Shown here: piece by piece, positions 1-9,176 of the stretch
Position numbering within the stretch: position 1 is the first letter of the stretch
Layout: every line of letters starts with the position of its first letter
Assembly (NCBI GenBank): GCA_021323265.1
Contig: JAJTCO010000019.1
Span: 1 to 45,800 of the forward strand
DNA: 45,800 nucleotides
Source: Pseudoduganella sp.
GTDB taxonomy: Bacteria; Pseudomonadota; Gammaproteobacteria; Burkholderiales; Burkholderiaceae_D
Reading direction: 5' to 3'
Made by a program: the position numbers and the translations under genes
The notes under the pieces: model-generated
What the model was told of the DNA's origin: nothing
Databases searched by the model: none
Seen by the model: the letters and a program-made list of their open reading frames with translations, nothing else

Positions 1-203
1 AGCAGATTGTACAAGCGCGAGCTTGTGAACTTGTTTATAGGGTTCATGCAATCAGTTAAAATTTGCCGCTTGAACTTTTAGGATTCTTGGTATTTTGTTC
101 TAAGTTGTTGATTTAATTCGTTTTCATCGGGCAAGATTGATGGGATCGGGCATTATAACAAAGTCCTGAGCCGCGCCAACAATTTGAGAGAATCTCGCTA
201 AAC
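1..203 (+). promoter_or_regulatory. Upstream region of tyrS with a weak candidate promoter
   Basis: No coding sequence was recognised in these AT-rich 203 bases. A possible sigma70-like promoter is TTGAAC at 70-75 with TATTTT at 91-96. The spacing is only 15 bases, but TGG just before the -10 resembles an extended -10. The tyrS start is preceded by GAGAGAA at 185-191, a moderate ribosome binding site. The region may also contain the promoter of a divergent gene outside the window. The promoter call is by eye and weak. Confidence 0.25.
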
Positions 204-1436
204 ATGGATACAGACAACAAGATCCTGCCGCTGAGCGACAGCGTGCAGGAAGCCCTCGCCATCACCAAACGCGGTGTGGACGAGCTCATTATTGAAAGCG
301 AATTCGCTCAAAAGCTGGCGCGCTCGGAAAAGACCGGCGTGCCGCTGCGCATCAAGCTGGGCCTGGACCCGACCGCGCCGGACTTGCACCTGGGCCACAC
401 GGTGGTGCTGAACAAGATGCGCCAGCTGCAGAACCTGGGCCACCAGGTGATCTTCCTGATCGGCGACTTCACCTCCATGATTGGCGACCCGTCGGGCCGC
501 AACGTCACCCGTCCGCCGCTGACCCGCGAGCAGATCGAGCTGAACGCGCAGACCTATTTCAAGCAAGCATCGCTGGTGCTGGACGCGTCCAAAACGGAAA
601 TCCGCTACAACTCCGAGTGGTGCGACCCGCTGGGCGCGCGCGGCATGATCCAGCTGGCCTCGCGCTACACCGTGGCCCGCATGATGGAACGCGACGACTT
701 TTCCAAGCGGTTCAAGAACGGCACGCCGATTTCCGTGCATGAGTTCCTGTACCCGCTGATGCAGGGCTACGATTCGGTGGCGCTGAAGGCGGACCTGGAG
801 CTGGGCGGCACCGACCAGAAGTTCAACCTGCTGGTGGGCCGCGAACTGCAGAAGGATTATGGCCAGGAGCCGCAGTGCATCCTGACCATGCCGCTGCTGG
901 AAGGCCTGGACGGCGTCGAGAAGATGTCCAAGTCCAAGAACAACTATATCGGCATCACCGAGCCGGCCAACACCATGTTCGCCAAGGTCATGTCGATTTC
1001 GGACGTGATGATGTGGCGTTACTACGACCTGCTGTCGTGGCAGTCGATCGAACACATCGCCGGCCTGAAGCAGGCGATTGAAGGCGGCGCCAACCCGCGC
1101 GATGCCAAGGTGGCCCTGGCGCAGGAGATCGTCGAGCGCTTCCACTCGCGCCAGGCGGCGGAGGATGCGCTGGCGGACTTCGTCAACCGCTCCAAGGGCG
1201 GCATTCCTGACGACGTGCCGGAAGTGGCCCTGGCCGGCGCGCCGGTCGGCATCGGCCAACTGCTGAAGCAGGCCAACTTGTGCGCATCGACCTCGGAAGC
1301 GCTGCGCATGATCGACCAGGGCGGCGTGCGTATCGATGGCACCGTCATCAGCGACAAGGCGCTGAAGATCGAAGCGGGCACCTTCGTACTGCAGGTTGGC
1401 AAGCGCAAGTTTGCGAAAGTGACGTTGTCGGCATGA
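204..1436 (+). CDS. tyrS: Tyrosyl-tRNA synthetase
   Basis: Charges tRNA-Tyr with tyrosine in the cytoplasm; class I aminoacyl-tRNA synthetase. The 410-residue product has the HxGH signature as HLGH at 62-65, following LDPTAPDL, and KMSKS at 240-244. The C-terminus (about 340-410) looks like an S4 RNA-binding domain with [16 protein letters not shown]. Length is normal for bacterial TyrS. It is the first gene of a run of + strand genes; its stop overlaps the dtd start in an ATGA arrangement, so the two are probably translationally coupled. Identity is secure. Confidence 0.97.
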   Translation: MDTDNKILPLSDSVQEALAITKRGVDELIIESEFAQKLARSEKTGVPLRIKLGLDPTAPDLHLGHTVVLNKMRQLQNLGHQVIFLIGDFTSMIGDPSGRNVTRPPLTREQIELNAQTYFKQASLVLDASKTEIRYNSEWCDPLGARGMIQLASRYTVARMMERDDFSKRFKNGTPISVHEFLYPLMQGYDSVALKADLELGGTDQKFNLLVGRELQKDYGQEPQCILTMPLLEGLDGVEKMSKSKNNYIGITEPANTMFAKVMSISDVMMWRYYDLLSWQSIEHIAGLKQAIEGGANPRDAKVALAQEIVERFHSRQAAEDALADFVNRSKGGIPDDVPEVALAGAPVGIGQLLKQANLCASTSEALRMIDQGGVRIDGTVISDKALKIEAGTFVLQVGKRKFAKVTLSA

Positions 1437-1873
1437 TCGGGCTGCTGCAGCGGGTATCCTCGGCCAAGGTCGTGGTCGATGGCGAGACGACCGGCGCCAT
1501 CGATGGCGGCCTGATGGTGCTGGTGTGCGCGGAAAAGGGCGATACGGAGAAGGAAGCGGACCAGCTGCTGGCCAAGCTCCTGTCGTATCGCGTGTTTTCC
1601 GACGATGCTGGCAAAATGAACAAATCCGTGACGGATGTGGCGGGGGGCCTGTTGCTGGTACCGCAGTTCACCTTGGCTGCCGATACCAATTCGGGTACGC
1701 GGCCTTCGTTCAGCCCGGCGGCCGCGCCGGCCGACGGCAAGCGCCTGTTCGACTACTTCGTGGCGCAGGCGCGCGCCAGGCATCCGGTAGTCGGCACCGG
1801 TGTGTTCGGGGCGGACATGAAGGTGACGCTGACCAATGACGGGCCGGTAACGTTCTGGCTGCAAACCCGGTAG
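1433..1873 (+). CDS. dtd: D-aminoacyl-tRNA deacylase
   Basis: Hydrolyses D-aminoacyl-tRNAs (and Gly-tRNA-Ala), a proofreading role that suits its place directly after a tRNA synthetase. I start it at the ATG overlapping the tyrS stop, giving 146 residues beginning [13 protein letters not shown], the family's usual length and N-terminus; the frame is open further upstream but that part lies inside tyrS. The C-terminal [10 protein letters not shown] carries the cross-subunit Gly-Pro motif. The normally conserved SQFTL motif reads PQFTL here ([13 protein letters not shown]), so the first Ser is Pro. I expect the protein to be functional because everything else fits the family. Confidence 0.95.
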   Translation: MIGLLQRVSSAKVVVDGETTGAIDGGLMVLVCAEKGDTEKEADQLLAKLLSYRVFSDDAGKMNKSVTDVAGGLLLVPQFTLAADTNSGTRPSFSPAAAPADGKRLFDYFVAQARARHPVVGTGVFGADMKVTLTNDGPVTFWLQTR

Positions 1874-1882
1874 GGCGGGGTA

Positions 1883-1901
1883 CGACCCAAGGGTCGGACC
1901 C
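1883..1901. repeat. GGGTC-type palindromic intergenic repeat, degenerate copy
   Basis: CGACCC-AA-GGGTCG (1883-1896) forms a small hairpin and overlaps GGGTCGGACCC (1891-1901). It is a variant of the GGGTCTGACCC element present four times at 6243-6293. It lies between the dtd stop and the next gene's ribosome binding site. It could act as a weak transcription attenuator or be a dispersed REP-like repeat. Confidence 0.55.
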
Positions 1902-1940
1902 GGGTTGGCAGGGGTTCAAACGATAGTTGGGAGACAGACG

Positions 1941-2555
1941 ATGAAAATCTGGAGCGATTCCTTCAAGGACGGCGCCGCCATCCCCGGCGACTTTGCCTTC
2001 GCCGTGCGCGACGCGCAAACCAAGGTGCGCCTGTCCTCCAACAAGAACCCGCACCTGGCCTGGTCCGAGGTTCCATCCGGCACCGAGTCCCTGGTCCTGC
2101 TGTGCATCGACGGCGACGCCCCCACCGACGGCAGCAACGTCAACAAGGAAGGGACCACGCTGCCGGCGTCCATGCCGCGCGCCGATTTCTACCACTGGTG
2201 CCTGATCGACATCCCGCCCACCCGCAGCAGCATCGCCGCCGGCGAGTTTTCCCGCGCAGTGACGCCCAAGGGAAAAGCGCCCACCCTGGACGCGCCGCTG
2301 CGCCACGGCATCAACGACTACACCGGCTGGTTTGCAGGCGACAAGGACATGGCCGGCGACTATTACGGCTACGATGGCCCATGCCCGCCATGGAACGACG
2401 AGCGCACCCACCATTACGTATTCCGCCTGTACGCGCTGGACATCCCGCGCCTGCAGCTGGAAGGCCGCTTCACCTGCCAGGACGTGCTGCAAGCCATGCA
2501 CGGCCATATCCTCGACGAGGCGCAGGTGATCGGGAATTACTCCCTCTTTGAATGA
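1941..2555 (+). CDS. YbhB/YbcL-family phosphatidylethanolamine-binding-like protein
   Basis: Member of the PEBP/Raf-kinase-inhibitor-like family, whose bacterial role is unsettled. The ATG at 1941 is chosen over an upstream TTG (1905) because GGGAGACAG lies a few bases before it. The 204-residue product shows the anion-pocket signature as CIDGDAPT and then GYDGPCPPWND with HHYVFRLYALD. No signal peptide is seen, so it should be cytoplasmic. Its stop overlaps the ATG of the following histidine phosphatase, suggesting co-expression. Family assignment is strong; no function is inferred. Confidence 0.9.
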   Translation: MKIWSDSFKDGAAIPGDFAFAVRDAQTKVRLSSNKNPHLAWSEVPSGTESLVLLCIDGDAPTDGSNVNKEGTTLPASMPRADFYHWCLIDIPPTRSSIAAGEFSRAVTPKGKAPTLDAPLRHGINDYTGWFAGDKDMAGDYYGYDGPCPPWNDERTHHYVFRLYALDIPRLQLEGRFTCQDVLQAMHGHILDEAQVIGNYSLFE

Positions 2556-3193
2556 CCAGAATCCTGCTGATCCGCCACGGCGAAACCGCGTGGAATGCCG
2601 TGCGGCGCCTGCAAGGCCATACCGACATACCCCTGAGTACCACCGGCGAGCGCCAGGCCGAAGCCCTGGCCCGCGCCCTGGCCAGCGAACCGTTGGACGC
2701 CATCATCTCAAGCGACCTTGAGCGCGCAAGGCAGACCGCCCAGGCGGTGGCCAGCCGCCATCCGCAGCTCCCGCTGCATACCGACCCTGGCCTGCGCGAA
2801 CGCGGTTACGGCGCCTTCGAAGGCCTCCTGTATACAGAAATCGCGCAGCGCTACCCGGTTGAGTTCGCCGAATGGCAGGCGCGCGACGTGGACGCCGTGA
2901 TGCCCTCCGGCGGCCGCGTTGCCGAAAGTTTCCGCCAGTTTTACCAGCGCTGCCAGGAAGGCATCGCCCGCTGGGCCGCGCGGTATCCGCAGCAAACCAT
3001 CCTGATCGTGGCCCACGGCGGCGTGCTCGAATGCGCCTACCGCGCGGCGCGCGGCCTGTCGATCGACGGTCCGCGCGACTTCCAGGTGAAGAACGCCAGC
3101 ATCAATCGATTTACCTTTGGTAACGATGTGTTGGCACTAGAGCAATGGGGCGAAGTGGGCCACCTGTCTGCAACGATGGACGACATCATTTAA
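2552..3193 (+). CDS. Histidine phosphatase family protein (phosphoglycerate-mutase-like)
   Basis: Branch-1 histidine phosphatase of 213 residues. The catalytic RHG motif is at the start (LLIRHGETAWN), followed by SSDLERARQTA and a C-terminal catalytic HGG (IVAHGGVLECAYR). These give the two histidines and arginines of the phosphate pocket. It starts by ATGA overlap with the PEBP-like gene. Proteins of this type include CobC-like, GpmB-like and broad phosphatases; the substrate cannot be read from the sequence and no cobalamin genes are nearby. Confidence 0.92.
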   Translation: MTRILLIRHGETAWNAVRRLQGHTDIPLSTTGERQAEALARALASEPLDAIISSDLERARQTAQAVASRHPQLPLHTDPGLRERGYGAFEGLLYTEIAQRYPVEFAEWQARDVDAVMPSGGRVAESFRQFYQRCQEGIARWAARYPQQTILIVAHGGVLECAYRAARGLSIDGPRDFQVKNASINRFTFGNDVLALEQWGEVGHLSATMDDII

Positions 3194-3266
3194 AAAGTGC
3201 TTAGTTTTTGGGCAGTGGATCGGTTAAAATAGCCCCCTTTCCCGCACTGGCTTACGGATTTATCAA
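3194..3266 (+). promoter_or_regulatory. Candidate promoter of dusB-fis
   Basis: This short spacer is AT-richer than its flanks. TTAGTT at 3201-3206 and TAAAAT at 3225-3230 are separated by 18 bases and could form a sigma70-like promoter placed 37 bases before the TTG start of dusB. The -10 is a good match and the -35 is poor. Confidence 0.35.
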
Positions 3267-4283
3267 TTGAAAATCGGACCCCACGAGCTCCGCAATAACG
3301 TCTTTGTCGCGCCCATGGCTGGCGTGACGGACCGCCCATTCCGCCAGCTGTGCAAGGAACTGGGTGCGGGCTATGCGGTGTCCGAGATGGCGGCCTCCAA
3401 CCCGCGCCTGTGGGCCAGCGAGAAGTCCTCGCGCCGCACCGACCACACCGGGGAAATGGAGCCGAAGGCCGTGCAGATCGCCGGCGCGGTGCCGGAAGAA
3501 CTGGCCGAATGCGCCAAGTTCAACGTGGACCGCGGCGCCCAGATCATCGACATCAATATGGGCTGCCCGGTGAAAAAGGTGTGCAACAACTGGTGCGGCT
3601 CCGCCCTGTTGCAGCACGAAGACCTGGTGCAGCGCATCCTGGAAGCGGTGGTGCCGGCCGTGAACGTGCCCGTCACCCTGAAGTTCCGCACCGGCTGGAA
3701 CCGCGAAAACAAGAACGCCCTGCGCATTGCCCGCATCGCCGAGCAAGCCGGCATCCAGATGCTGACGCTGCACGGCCGCACCCGCGCCGACGGCTACACC
3801 GGCGACGCCGAATACGACACCATTGCCGCCGTCAAGGCCGCCGTGAACATCCCGGTGGTGGCCAACGGCGACATCACCACGCCCGAAAAGGCGCGCTACG
3901 TGCTCGACAAGACCGGCGCCGACGCCGTCATGATCGGCCGCGCCGCCCAGGGACGCCCATGGATCTTCCGCGAGATCGACCATTTCCTGCGCACCGGCGA
4001 GCACTTGCCGGCGCCGCTGGTGGCGGAAGTGCGCAAGCTGATGGACGAACACCTGCAGGCCCATTACGCCTTCTACGGCGAATACCTGGGCGTGCGCACC
4101 GCGCGCAAGCATATCGGCTGGTACGTGCGCGACCTCCCGGGCGGGGAGGAATTCCGGCAGGAGATGAACCGCCTCGAGTCGACCGCAGAACAACTGCGCG
4201 CAGTCGACAGCTTCTTTGAATCCCAATGGAAGTATGGCGACCGGTTACAATACCGCCTCGCCGAAGAACCGCTGGCTGCGTAA
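3267..4283 (+). CDS. dusB: tRNA-dihydrouridine synthase B
   Basis: FMN-dependent reduction of uridine to dihydrouridine in the tRNA D-loop. The protein (338 residues) begins at a TTG codon with MKIGPHELRNNVFVAPMAGVTDRP, matching the usual DusB N-terminus. The catalytic cysteine is expected at C100 in NMGCPVKKV; HGRTRADGYTG and the phosphate-binding region VVANGDITTPEKA / VMIGRAAQGRPW follow. Two additional cysteines occur just after the catalytic motif (KVCNNWCGSALL). The gene immediately precedes fis, the classic dusB-fis operon of proteobacteria. Confidence 0.96.
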   Translation: MKIGPHELRNNVFVAPMAGVTDRPFRQLCKELGAGYAVSEMAASNPRLWASEKSSRRTDHTGEMEPKAVQIAGAVPEELAECAKFNVDRGAQIIDINMGCPVKKVCNNWCGSALLQHEDLVQRILEAVVPAVNVPVTLKFRTGWNRENKNALRIARIAEQAGIQMLTLHGRTRADGYTGDAEYDTIAAVKAAVNIPVVANGDITTPEKARYVLDKTGADAVMIGRAAQGRPWIFREIDHFLRTGEHLPAPLVAEVRKLMDEHLQAHYAFYGEYLGVRTARKHIGWYVRDLPGGEEFRQEMNRLESTAEQLRAVDSFFESQWKYGDRLQYRLAEEPLAA

Positions 4284-4326
4284 AGCGCGCCTGCACCGGC
4301 AAATTGTTAGCAATATATATAAAAAA

Positions 4327-4560
4327 ATGAGCAAAGAAAGCATTCAGGAAGTGGTCCAGAAAAGCCTGGAAGACTACTTCAATGACCTGGGCGAGCAGCA
4401 GGCATCGAACGTGTATGACATGGTAGTGATGACCGTAGAGCGTCCTATCCTCGAAGTGGTAATGACCCGCGCCGACGGCAACCAGTCCCATGCCGCCCAG
4501 ATGCTGGGTATCAACCGCAATACTTTGCGCAAGAAGTTACAGGAACACGGCCTGCTCTGA
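4327..4560 (+). CDS. fis: DNA-binding protein Fis
   Basis: Nucleoid-associated factor that bends DNA and modulates growth-phase transcription. The ATG at 4327 gives 77 residues starting [18 protein letters not shown], the usual betaproteobacterial length. The upstream in-frame extension is rejected because it overlaps the end of dusB. The C-terminal helix-turn-helix is [25 protein letters not shown], with the conserved LxKKLQEHG ending. It lies 43 bases after dusB and is presumably co-transcribed; the AT-rich stretch before the ATG is a poor Shine-Dalgarno. Confidence 0.96.
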   Translation: MSKESIQEVVQKSLEDYFNDLGEQQASNVYDMVVMTVERPILEVVMTRADGNQSHAAQMLGINRNTLRKKLQEHGLL

Positions 4561-4654
4561 GGCTGAATCCGCGTCCCGGTCCCCATTCTGGCCGCGGCGG
4601 GCCGTGGGGCCGGATGGTTTTGTACAGATTTCAACAACCTTCCTCCCCACAGCT

Positions 4655-6229
4655 ATGATCAAACAAGCTCTCATCTCCGTATCCGACAAGACCGGCGTGC
4701 TGGACTTTGCCAAGGCCCTGTCGGCCATGGGCGTCAACATCCTGTCCACCGGCGGCACCGCGAAACTGCTGGCCGACAACGGCGTGCCGGTCACCGAAGT
4801 GGCAGACTACACCGGCTTCCCGGAAATGCTCGACGGCCGCGTGAAGACGCTGCACCCGAAAGTCCACGGCGGCATCCTGGCCCGCCGCGATTTCCCTGAG
4901 CACGTCGCCAAGCTGGAAGAGCACAGCATCCCGACCATCGACATGGTGGTGGTGAACCTGTACCCGTTCCAGGCCACCGTGGCCAAGGCCGAATGCTCGC
5001 TGGAAGACGCGATCGAGAACATCGATATCGGCGGCCCGGCCATGCTGCGCTCCGCCGCCAAGAACCACAAGGACGTGGTGGTGCTGTGCGACCCGGCCGA
5101 CTACGGCGTGGTGCTGGCGGAAATGAAGGGCACCGACAACGCTCCGGGCTACGTCTCTTACGAAACCCGCTTCAACCTGGCCAAGAAGGTGTACGCGCAC
5201 ACTGCGCAGTACGACGGCGCCATCACCAACTACTTCACCAGCCTGGGCCCGGACCGCAAGCACGAGAACCGCTCCGCCTACCCGGCAACGCTGAACGTGG
5301 CCTTCGAGAAGGTGCAGGACATGCGCTACGGCGAAAACCCGCACCAGTCGGCCGCCTTCTACCGCGACCTGGCGCCGGTGGCCGGCGCGCTGGCGAACTA
5401 CCGCCAGCTGCAGGGCAAGGAACTGTCCTTCAACAACATCGCCGACGCCGACGCGGCGTGGGAATGCGTGAAGTCCATGGGCTCCACCGCCTGCGTGATC
5501 ATCAAGCACGCCAACCCGTGCGGCGTGGCCCTGGGCGCCAACGCCCTGGAAGCCTACCAGCGCGCACTGAAGACCGACCCGACCTCCGCCTTCGGCGGCA
5601 TCATCGCCTTCAACGTGGAAGTGGACGGCGCGGCAGCGGCCGAACTGGCCAAGCTGTTCGTCGAAGTGCTGATCGCTCCATCCTTCACCGCGGAAGCGCT
5701 CCAGATCATGTCGGCCAAGCAGAACGTGCGCCTGCTGGAAATCCCGCTGGGCGACGGCGTCAATGCGATGGATTTCAAGCGCGTGGGCGGCGGCCTGCTG
5801 GTGCAGTCGACCGATGCCAAGAACGTGCTGCAGTCCGAACTGCGCGTCGTCACCAAGCTGCAGCCTACCCAGCAGCAGCTGGCGGACCTGATGTTCGCCT
5901 GGCGCGTGGCCAAATACGTGAAGTCGAACGCCATCGTCTTCTGCGGCGGCAATATGACCCTGGGCGTGGGTGCAGGCCAGATGTCGCGCATCGACTCGGC
6001 ACGTATCGCATCGATCAAGGCGCAGAACGCCGGCCTGTCGCTGCAGGGCTCCGTGGTCGCTTCCGACGCCTTCTTCCCGTTCCGCGACGGCCTGGACGTG
6101 GTGGTTGACGCAGGCGCCACCTGCGTGATCCAACCTGGCGGCTCCATGCGCGACCAGGAAGTGATCGACGCCGCCGACGAACGTGGCGTCGTGATGCTGT
6201 ACACCGGCACCCGCCACTTCCGCCACTAA
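4655..6229 (+). CDS. purH: Bifunctional AICAR transformylase / IMP cyclohydrolase
   Basis: Catalyses the last two steps of IMP synthesis. The ATG at 4655 gives 524 residues beginning [20 protein letters not shown]. The N-terminal MGS-like cyclohydrolase domain (about 1-150) contains [11 protein letters not shown] and GGILARRD. The AICAR transformylase domain carries the Lys-His pair in IIKHANPCG (K284, H285). A longer in-frame opening reaches back into fis and is not used. About 94 bases separate it from fis, without an obvious terminator. Order fis-purH-ruvC fits Oxalobacteraceae and relatives. Confidence 0.96.
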   Translation: MIKQALISVSDKTGVLDFAKALSAMGVNILSTGGTAKLLADNGVPVTEVADYTGFPEMLDGRVKTLHPKVHGGILARRDFPEHVAKLEEHSIPTIDMVVVNLYPFQATVAKAECSLEDAIENIDIGGPAMLRSAAKNHKDVVVLCDPADYGVVLAEMKGTDNAPGYVSYETRFNLAKKVYAHTAQYDGAITNYFTSLGPDRKHENRSAYPATLNVAFEKVQDMRYGENPHQSAAFYRDLAPVAGALANYRQLQGKELSFNNIADADAAWECVKSMGSTACVIIKHANPCGVALGANALEAYQRALKTDPTSAFGGIIAFNVEVDGAAAAELAKLFVEVLIAPSFTAEALQIMSAKQNVRLLEIPLGDGVNAMDFKRVGGGLLVQSTDAKNVLQSELRVVTKLQPTQQQLADLMFAWRVAKYVKSNAIVFCGGNMTLGVGAGQMSRIDSARIASIKAQNAGLSLQGSVVASDAFFPFRDGLDVVVDAGATCVIQPGGSMRDQEVIDAADERGVVMLYTGTRHFRH

Positions 6230-6242
6230 ACCCGGCAAACCT

Positions 6243-6293
6243 GGGTCTGACCCAAGGGTCAGACCCCAAGTGTCAGACCCTTGGGTCTGACAC
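6243..6293. repeat. Paired GGGTCTGACCC palindromes downstream of purH
   Basis: Four copies of an 11-base unit alternate in orientation: GGGTCTGACCC (6243-6253), GGGTCAGACCC (6256-6266), GTGTCAGACCC (6270-6280) and GGGTCTGACAC (6283-6293). Copies 1-2 and 3-4 each form a hairpin with a 2-base loop, and each unit is itself partly palindromic. A short T-run follows (6295-6298), so the second hairpin could work as a terminator. A degenerate copy lies at 1883-1901. This is a REP-like dispersed element. Confidence 0.75.
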
Positions 6294-6325
6294 TGTTTTA
6301 CCGGGTTGTGCATTACAATCCGAAA

Positions 6326-6862
6326 ATGATAATTCTCGGCATCGACCCCGGCCTACGTACCACAGGCTTTGGCGTCATCCAAAAAGTGGGCAACAAGCTG
6401 CGCTACATCGCCTCCGGCACCATCAAAAGCGGCGAGGGCGACCTGCCGCAGCGGCTCAAGATCATCCTCGATGGCGTGGCGCAAGTTGCCGCCACCTACC
6501 GGCCCGATTGCGCTGCAATCGAAAAAGTCTTCGTCAACGTCAACCCGCAATCGACGCTGCTACTGGGCCAGGCCCGTGGCGCCGCGATCTGCGCTCTGGT
6601 CACGCACGACCTGAAAGTGGCCGAATACTCCCCGACGCAGCTCAAGCAAGCCGTGGTCGGCACCGGCCGCGCCAGCAAGGCGCAGGTGCAGGACATGGTC
6701 GCGCGCCTGCTGGCGCTGCCCGGCCTGCCCGGCACCGACGCCGCCGACGCCCTGGGCATCGCCATCTGCCACGCCCACAGCCAGGCCACGCTGGCAGTGG
6801 TCAGCAACGTCCATCCCGCCCTGTCCGGACTGCGCATGAAACGCGGCCGCCTGGTCGGCTAA
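6326..6862 (+). CDS. ruvC: Crossover junction endodeoxyribonuclease RuvC
   Basis: Resolves Holliday junctions with RuvAB. The ATG at 6326 gives 178 residues beginning [19 protein letters not shown]; upstream in-frame codons run into the palindromic repeat. The four acidic residues of the RNase-H fold are visible: Asp in LGIDPG, Glu in [12 protein letters not shown], and two Asp in [14 protein letters not shown]. It is followed 20 bases later by ruvA, with a purine-rich AAAGGAAC before the ruvA ATG. Confidence 0.96.
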   Translation: MIILGIDPGLRTTGFGVIQKVGNKLRYIASGTIKSGEGDLPQRLKIILDGVAQVAATYRPDCAAIEKVFVNVNPQSTLLLGQARGAAICALVTHDLKVAEYSPTQLKQAVVGTGRASKAQVQDMVARLLALPGLPGTDAADALGIAICHAHSQATLAVVSNVHPALSGLRMKRGRLVG

Positions 6863-6882
6863 CCGCATTCCAAAGGAACACC

Positions 6883-7461
6883 ATGATCGGTCGTCTCACC
6901 GGCACCCTGCTCGAAAAGAATCCCCCGCAACTGCTGGTAGACGTGCAAGGCGTCGGCTACGAAGTCGACGTCCCGATGTCGACCTTCTACAACCTGCCTG
7001 GCGTGGGCGAAAAAGTCAGCCTGTTCACGCACCTGACCATTCGCGAAGATGCACACCTGCTGTTCGGCTTCGGCCACGCAGAGGAACGCGCCGTGTTCCG
7101 CCAACTGATCAAGATCAGCGGCGTAGGCGCGCGCACCGCGTTGTCGATCCTCTCCGGCCTGTCGATTGCCGATCTGGCGCAGGCCGTGACGCTGCAGGAA
7201 GCTGGCCGCCTGGTGAAGATCCCCGGCATCGGCAAGAAGACCGCCGAACGCCTCCTGCTGGAACTGAAAGGCAAGCTTGGCGCCGACATCGGCGCGGGCA
7301 GCGCGCATCCGGTACACGACTCGCAGGCTGACATCCTGAATGCGCTGCTGGCGCTGGGCTACTCCGACAAGGAAGCCACGCTGGCGCTGAAGACCGTGCC
7401 AGCCGGCGCCTCTGTTTCGGACGGCATCAAGCAAGCGTTGAAGGCATTGTCAAAGGGCTGA
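6883..7461 (+). CDS. ruvA: Holliday junction branch migration protein RuvA
   Basis: Binds four-way junctions and loads the RuvB motor. The ATG at 6883 gives 192 residues starting [16 protein letters not shown]. The N-terminal OB domain is followed by two helix-hairpin-helix motifs ([14 protein letters not shown] and [17 protein letters not shown]). A C-terminal domain III ([17 protein letters not shown]) contacts RuvB. The protein looks intact. Its partner ruvB is about 14.5 kb downstream instead of adjacent, so the pair is no longer a simple operon here. Confidence 0.96.
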   Translation: MIGRLTGTLLEKNPPQLLVDVQGVGYEVDVPMSTFYNLPGVGEKVSLFTHLTIREDAHLLFGFGHAEERAVFRQLIKISGVGARTALSILSGLSIADLAQAVTLQEAGRLVKIPGIGKKTAERLLLELKGKLGADIGAGSAHPVHDSQADILNALLALGYSDKEATLALKTVPAGASVSDGIKQALKALSKG

Positions 7462-7558
7462 TGTAACTGAAAATATTAAGAAAAATGTAATATTTGGTGA
7501 GAATATTGGGCGCGGGAAACTCATACAATGCGCGTTCGATAGGCTTTGTCAAAAATGC
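7462..7558 (+). promoter_or_regulatory. AT-rich spacer with three AATATT boxes
   Basis: AATATT occurs at 7472-7477, 7489-7494 and 7502-7507, the first two forming an imperfect inverted arrangement. TACAAT at 7524-7529 is a plausible -10 for the following gene, but no -35 sits at good spacing. This is the left junction of the region that separates ruvA from ruvB, and it is clearly AT-richer than the ruvA coding sequence. Confidence 0.3.
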
Positions 7559-8032
7559 ATGAAAACGCAGTTCTTCAGTGAGACCAACGAACCGGACTCC
7601 ATCGCACAAATAGGCGCCATAGCGATGGCGTCTTCAGCCTACGAAAAGCTCCTGCGCAAACGGGGAAAGGCCCGGGAGCCGGGCGAGCCCTGGCCATACG
7701 TCCAGCCAACCTGGGTCTTCGGGACGCACAACCTGCCTGCCATTCCTGGCGTCGACCTGCAATTCGTTCAGGGTGATGTGCGCTTGGCGCACGAAGCGCT
7801 GCGGGCAGCGGCCGGCGGAAAAAATATCTGGGTCGTTGACAGCGACCTCGCCGGCCAGTTCCACCAAGCCGGCCTGCTCGATGAAATGATCGTCCAGGTC
7901 GGCGAAGCGGCTCTGGCAAAGGGCAAGCCACCCATCCTGCGCAAATTCAAAATGCCCGTGCCGGTGCTGCAGTCGGCGCGCAAGACCGACGCCGGAGTGG
8001 TGGAACTGCGCTATCATGTTCCGCGTACTTGA
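7559..8032 (+). pseudogene. Truncated dihydrofolate-reductase-family paralogue
   Basis: The 157-residue frame is a degraded relative of the intact RibD-C/DHFR-like protein at 21436-21990. Both begin MKTQ(F/Y)F and align well from IAQIGAIAMASSAYE onward, at roughly 60% identity by eye over the C-terminal two thirds. This copy lacks about 28 residues just after the N-terminus, including the SLDGFIA motif at the nucleotide pocket. The glycine-rich VGGGELAGQF of the paralogue reads VDSDLAGQF here, so the cofactor loop is lost too. The frame is open, so it may still be expressed, but it is unlikely to be an active reductase. Confidence 0.75.
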
Positions 8033-8045
8033 CGCGGACAGCCCC

Positions 8046-8522
8046 ATGACCAAAACAAGCAAGCTGCTGCTCGTGGTATCCCACCTGCTGATGCTGGGTG
8101 GCGGCTTTGCGCTGGGCGTGTATATGCTGCCCATCCTCATCGCACCGGAAGCGCCCAGCAGGCAGGCGGTCCAGGCGGCTGCGACAGGCGCGCTGTACAC
8201 CGGCACCTTCCGGCGTGACCTGAAGGACAGTGACCAATTCCATTGGGGCGAGGGCACGGTCTCTCTGACGCCGAACGCTATTGCGTTGGAAGGTGAGCTG
8301 GCGCCCGGCCCCGACTACAAGCTCTACCTGTCCCCCAGCTTCGTGGAAACCGAGACGGACTTTCTACGCTTGAAGCCCGCGATGGTCAGGGTAGGCGACG
8401 TGAAGACTTTCAAGAACTTCGTCGTCCCGCTTCCCCCGGATATCGACCCCGCACGGTATACGACGGTGATCGTATGGTGCGAAACGTTCGGCCAGTTCAT
8501 CAGCGCAGCAAAGTACAAATAG
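8046..8522 (+). CDS. DM13-domain membrane-anchored protein
   Basis: A 158-residue protein with one N-terminal hydrophobic anchor (about residues 5-32, LLLVVSHLLMLGGGFALGV) followed by a DM13 domain. The domain runs from LYTGTFRRDLKDSDQFHWGEG to the typical end VIVWCETFGQFISAAKY, with the conserved Cys. DM13 domains are proposed redox or electron-transfer modules; the role in bacteria is not settled. An alternative ATG at 8016 would overlap the preceding frame by 17 bases. It should face the periplasm. Confidence 0.82.
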   Translation: MTKTSKLLLVVSHLLMLGGGFALGVYMLPILIAPEAPSRQAVQAAATGALYTGTFRRDLKDSDQFHWGEGTVSLTPNAIALEGELAPGPDYKLYLSPSFVETETDFLRLKPAMVRVGDVKTFKNFVVPLPPDIDPARYTTVIVWCETFGQFISAAKYK

Positions 8523-8596
8523 CAGGAAGCGGCACGTCGAGTCACTGCGTCGCATTCGGACAAGTGCCAGTTGACTGACAGTGCGGCGTCACCCTT

Positions 8597-8941
8597 CTAG
8601 TCGATTCCAGCGTCACGCTCCGCCTGCTTTACCGCGCGCTGAACGCGCTGTTCGTCAATGCGATGCCTGGGACTGAGGCGATACCATCAACGATTCCGTC
8701 AGCATCGTAATGGGGTCCTTCGCACCTTTCCAACACCCGAAGGGCACGCTTCAAGCAAGCGCAGGCCGCTGCCATACAGGAGCGAGGCGATCAGCCAGGT
8801 CTCGCCTTTTAGCCGGCGGAGAAGCGACTGCACTTCCCTGATGGTTAACACCGTTGGCAAGCGCTGCGGCTGTTTTGCGGCTACCACGTCTTTGAGCCAA
8901 TTAACCTCAATCTTTAATTTGCTGCTAAAGTGATAACCTTG
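8597..8941 (-). pseudogene. intI: Integron-type tyrosine recombinase, fragmented
   Basis: Three pieces of an IntI/XerC-like integrase can be read on this strand. Piece one (about 8747-8930) has NWLKDVVAAKQPQRLPTVLT, then ETWLIASLLYGSGLRLLE with the first catalytic Arg. Piece two, in another frame (about 8665-8735), reads KGAKDPITMLTESL, like the segment after the catalytic Lys region. Piece three (about 8597-8660) reads QRVQRAVKQAERDAGID and then stops just before the expected HxLRH box. The N-terminal domain, both boxes with His and the catalytic Tyr are missing, so it cannot be active. The PQRLP...SLLYGSGLRL wording is typical of integron integrases. Confidence 0.72.
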
Positions 8942-9176
8942 TTCATGCTATCCCTTCTTCGTGGCCGAAGATGAAAAAGACTTCCTTATGTTCTCACCGT
9001 AATTGCACGCAGCATGTTGCATGCGTTAGAGTCCGCGTCGGGGAAGTCCCTTACATTCCTTGGGCTCTTTGAAGTGTCCGCGAGAATCCGGCAATTTGAT
9101 GTGGTTCGAGTGAAGGCGATTCGTGACAACCGCTTTGCTGACGCAACCATTTGCTATGAGCGCTGCGGCCAGTTAC
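8942..9176. other. Non-coding stretch between integrase remnant and first cassette (attI region?)
   Basis: No convincing gene is seen. A 66-codon frame at 9014-9214 runs into the first cassette and resembles nothing I know. In an integron this interval would contain attI and the divergent promoters of integrase and cassettes. GCATGTTGCATGC (9012-9024) is a small palindrome followed by GTTAGAG (9025-9031), one base away from the GTTRRRY core consensus. Confidence 0.35.

Noticed and set aside
4216..4326. Longer Fis starting inside dusB
   Set aside because: The extension has no Fis homology and lies in the dusB coding region; 77 residues is the family length.
4631..6313. Long - strand open frame opposite purH
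   Set aside because: Composition is that of an antisense shadow; purH on the + strand explains the conservation completely.
8658..8933. 91-codon + strand frame over the integrase remnant
   Set aside because: It has no family resemblance, while the opposite strand shows ordered integrase motifs.
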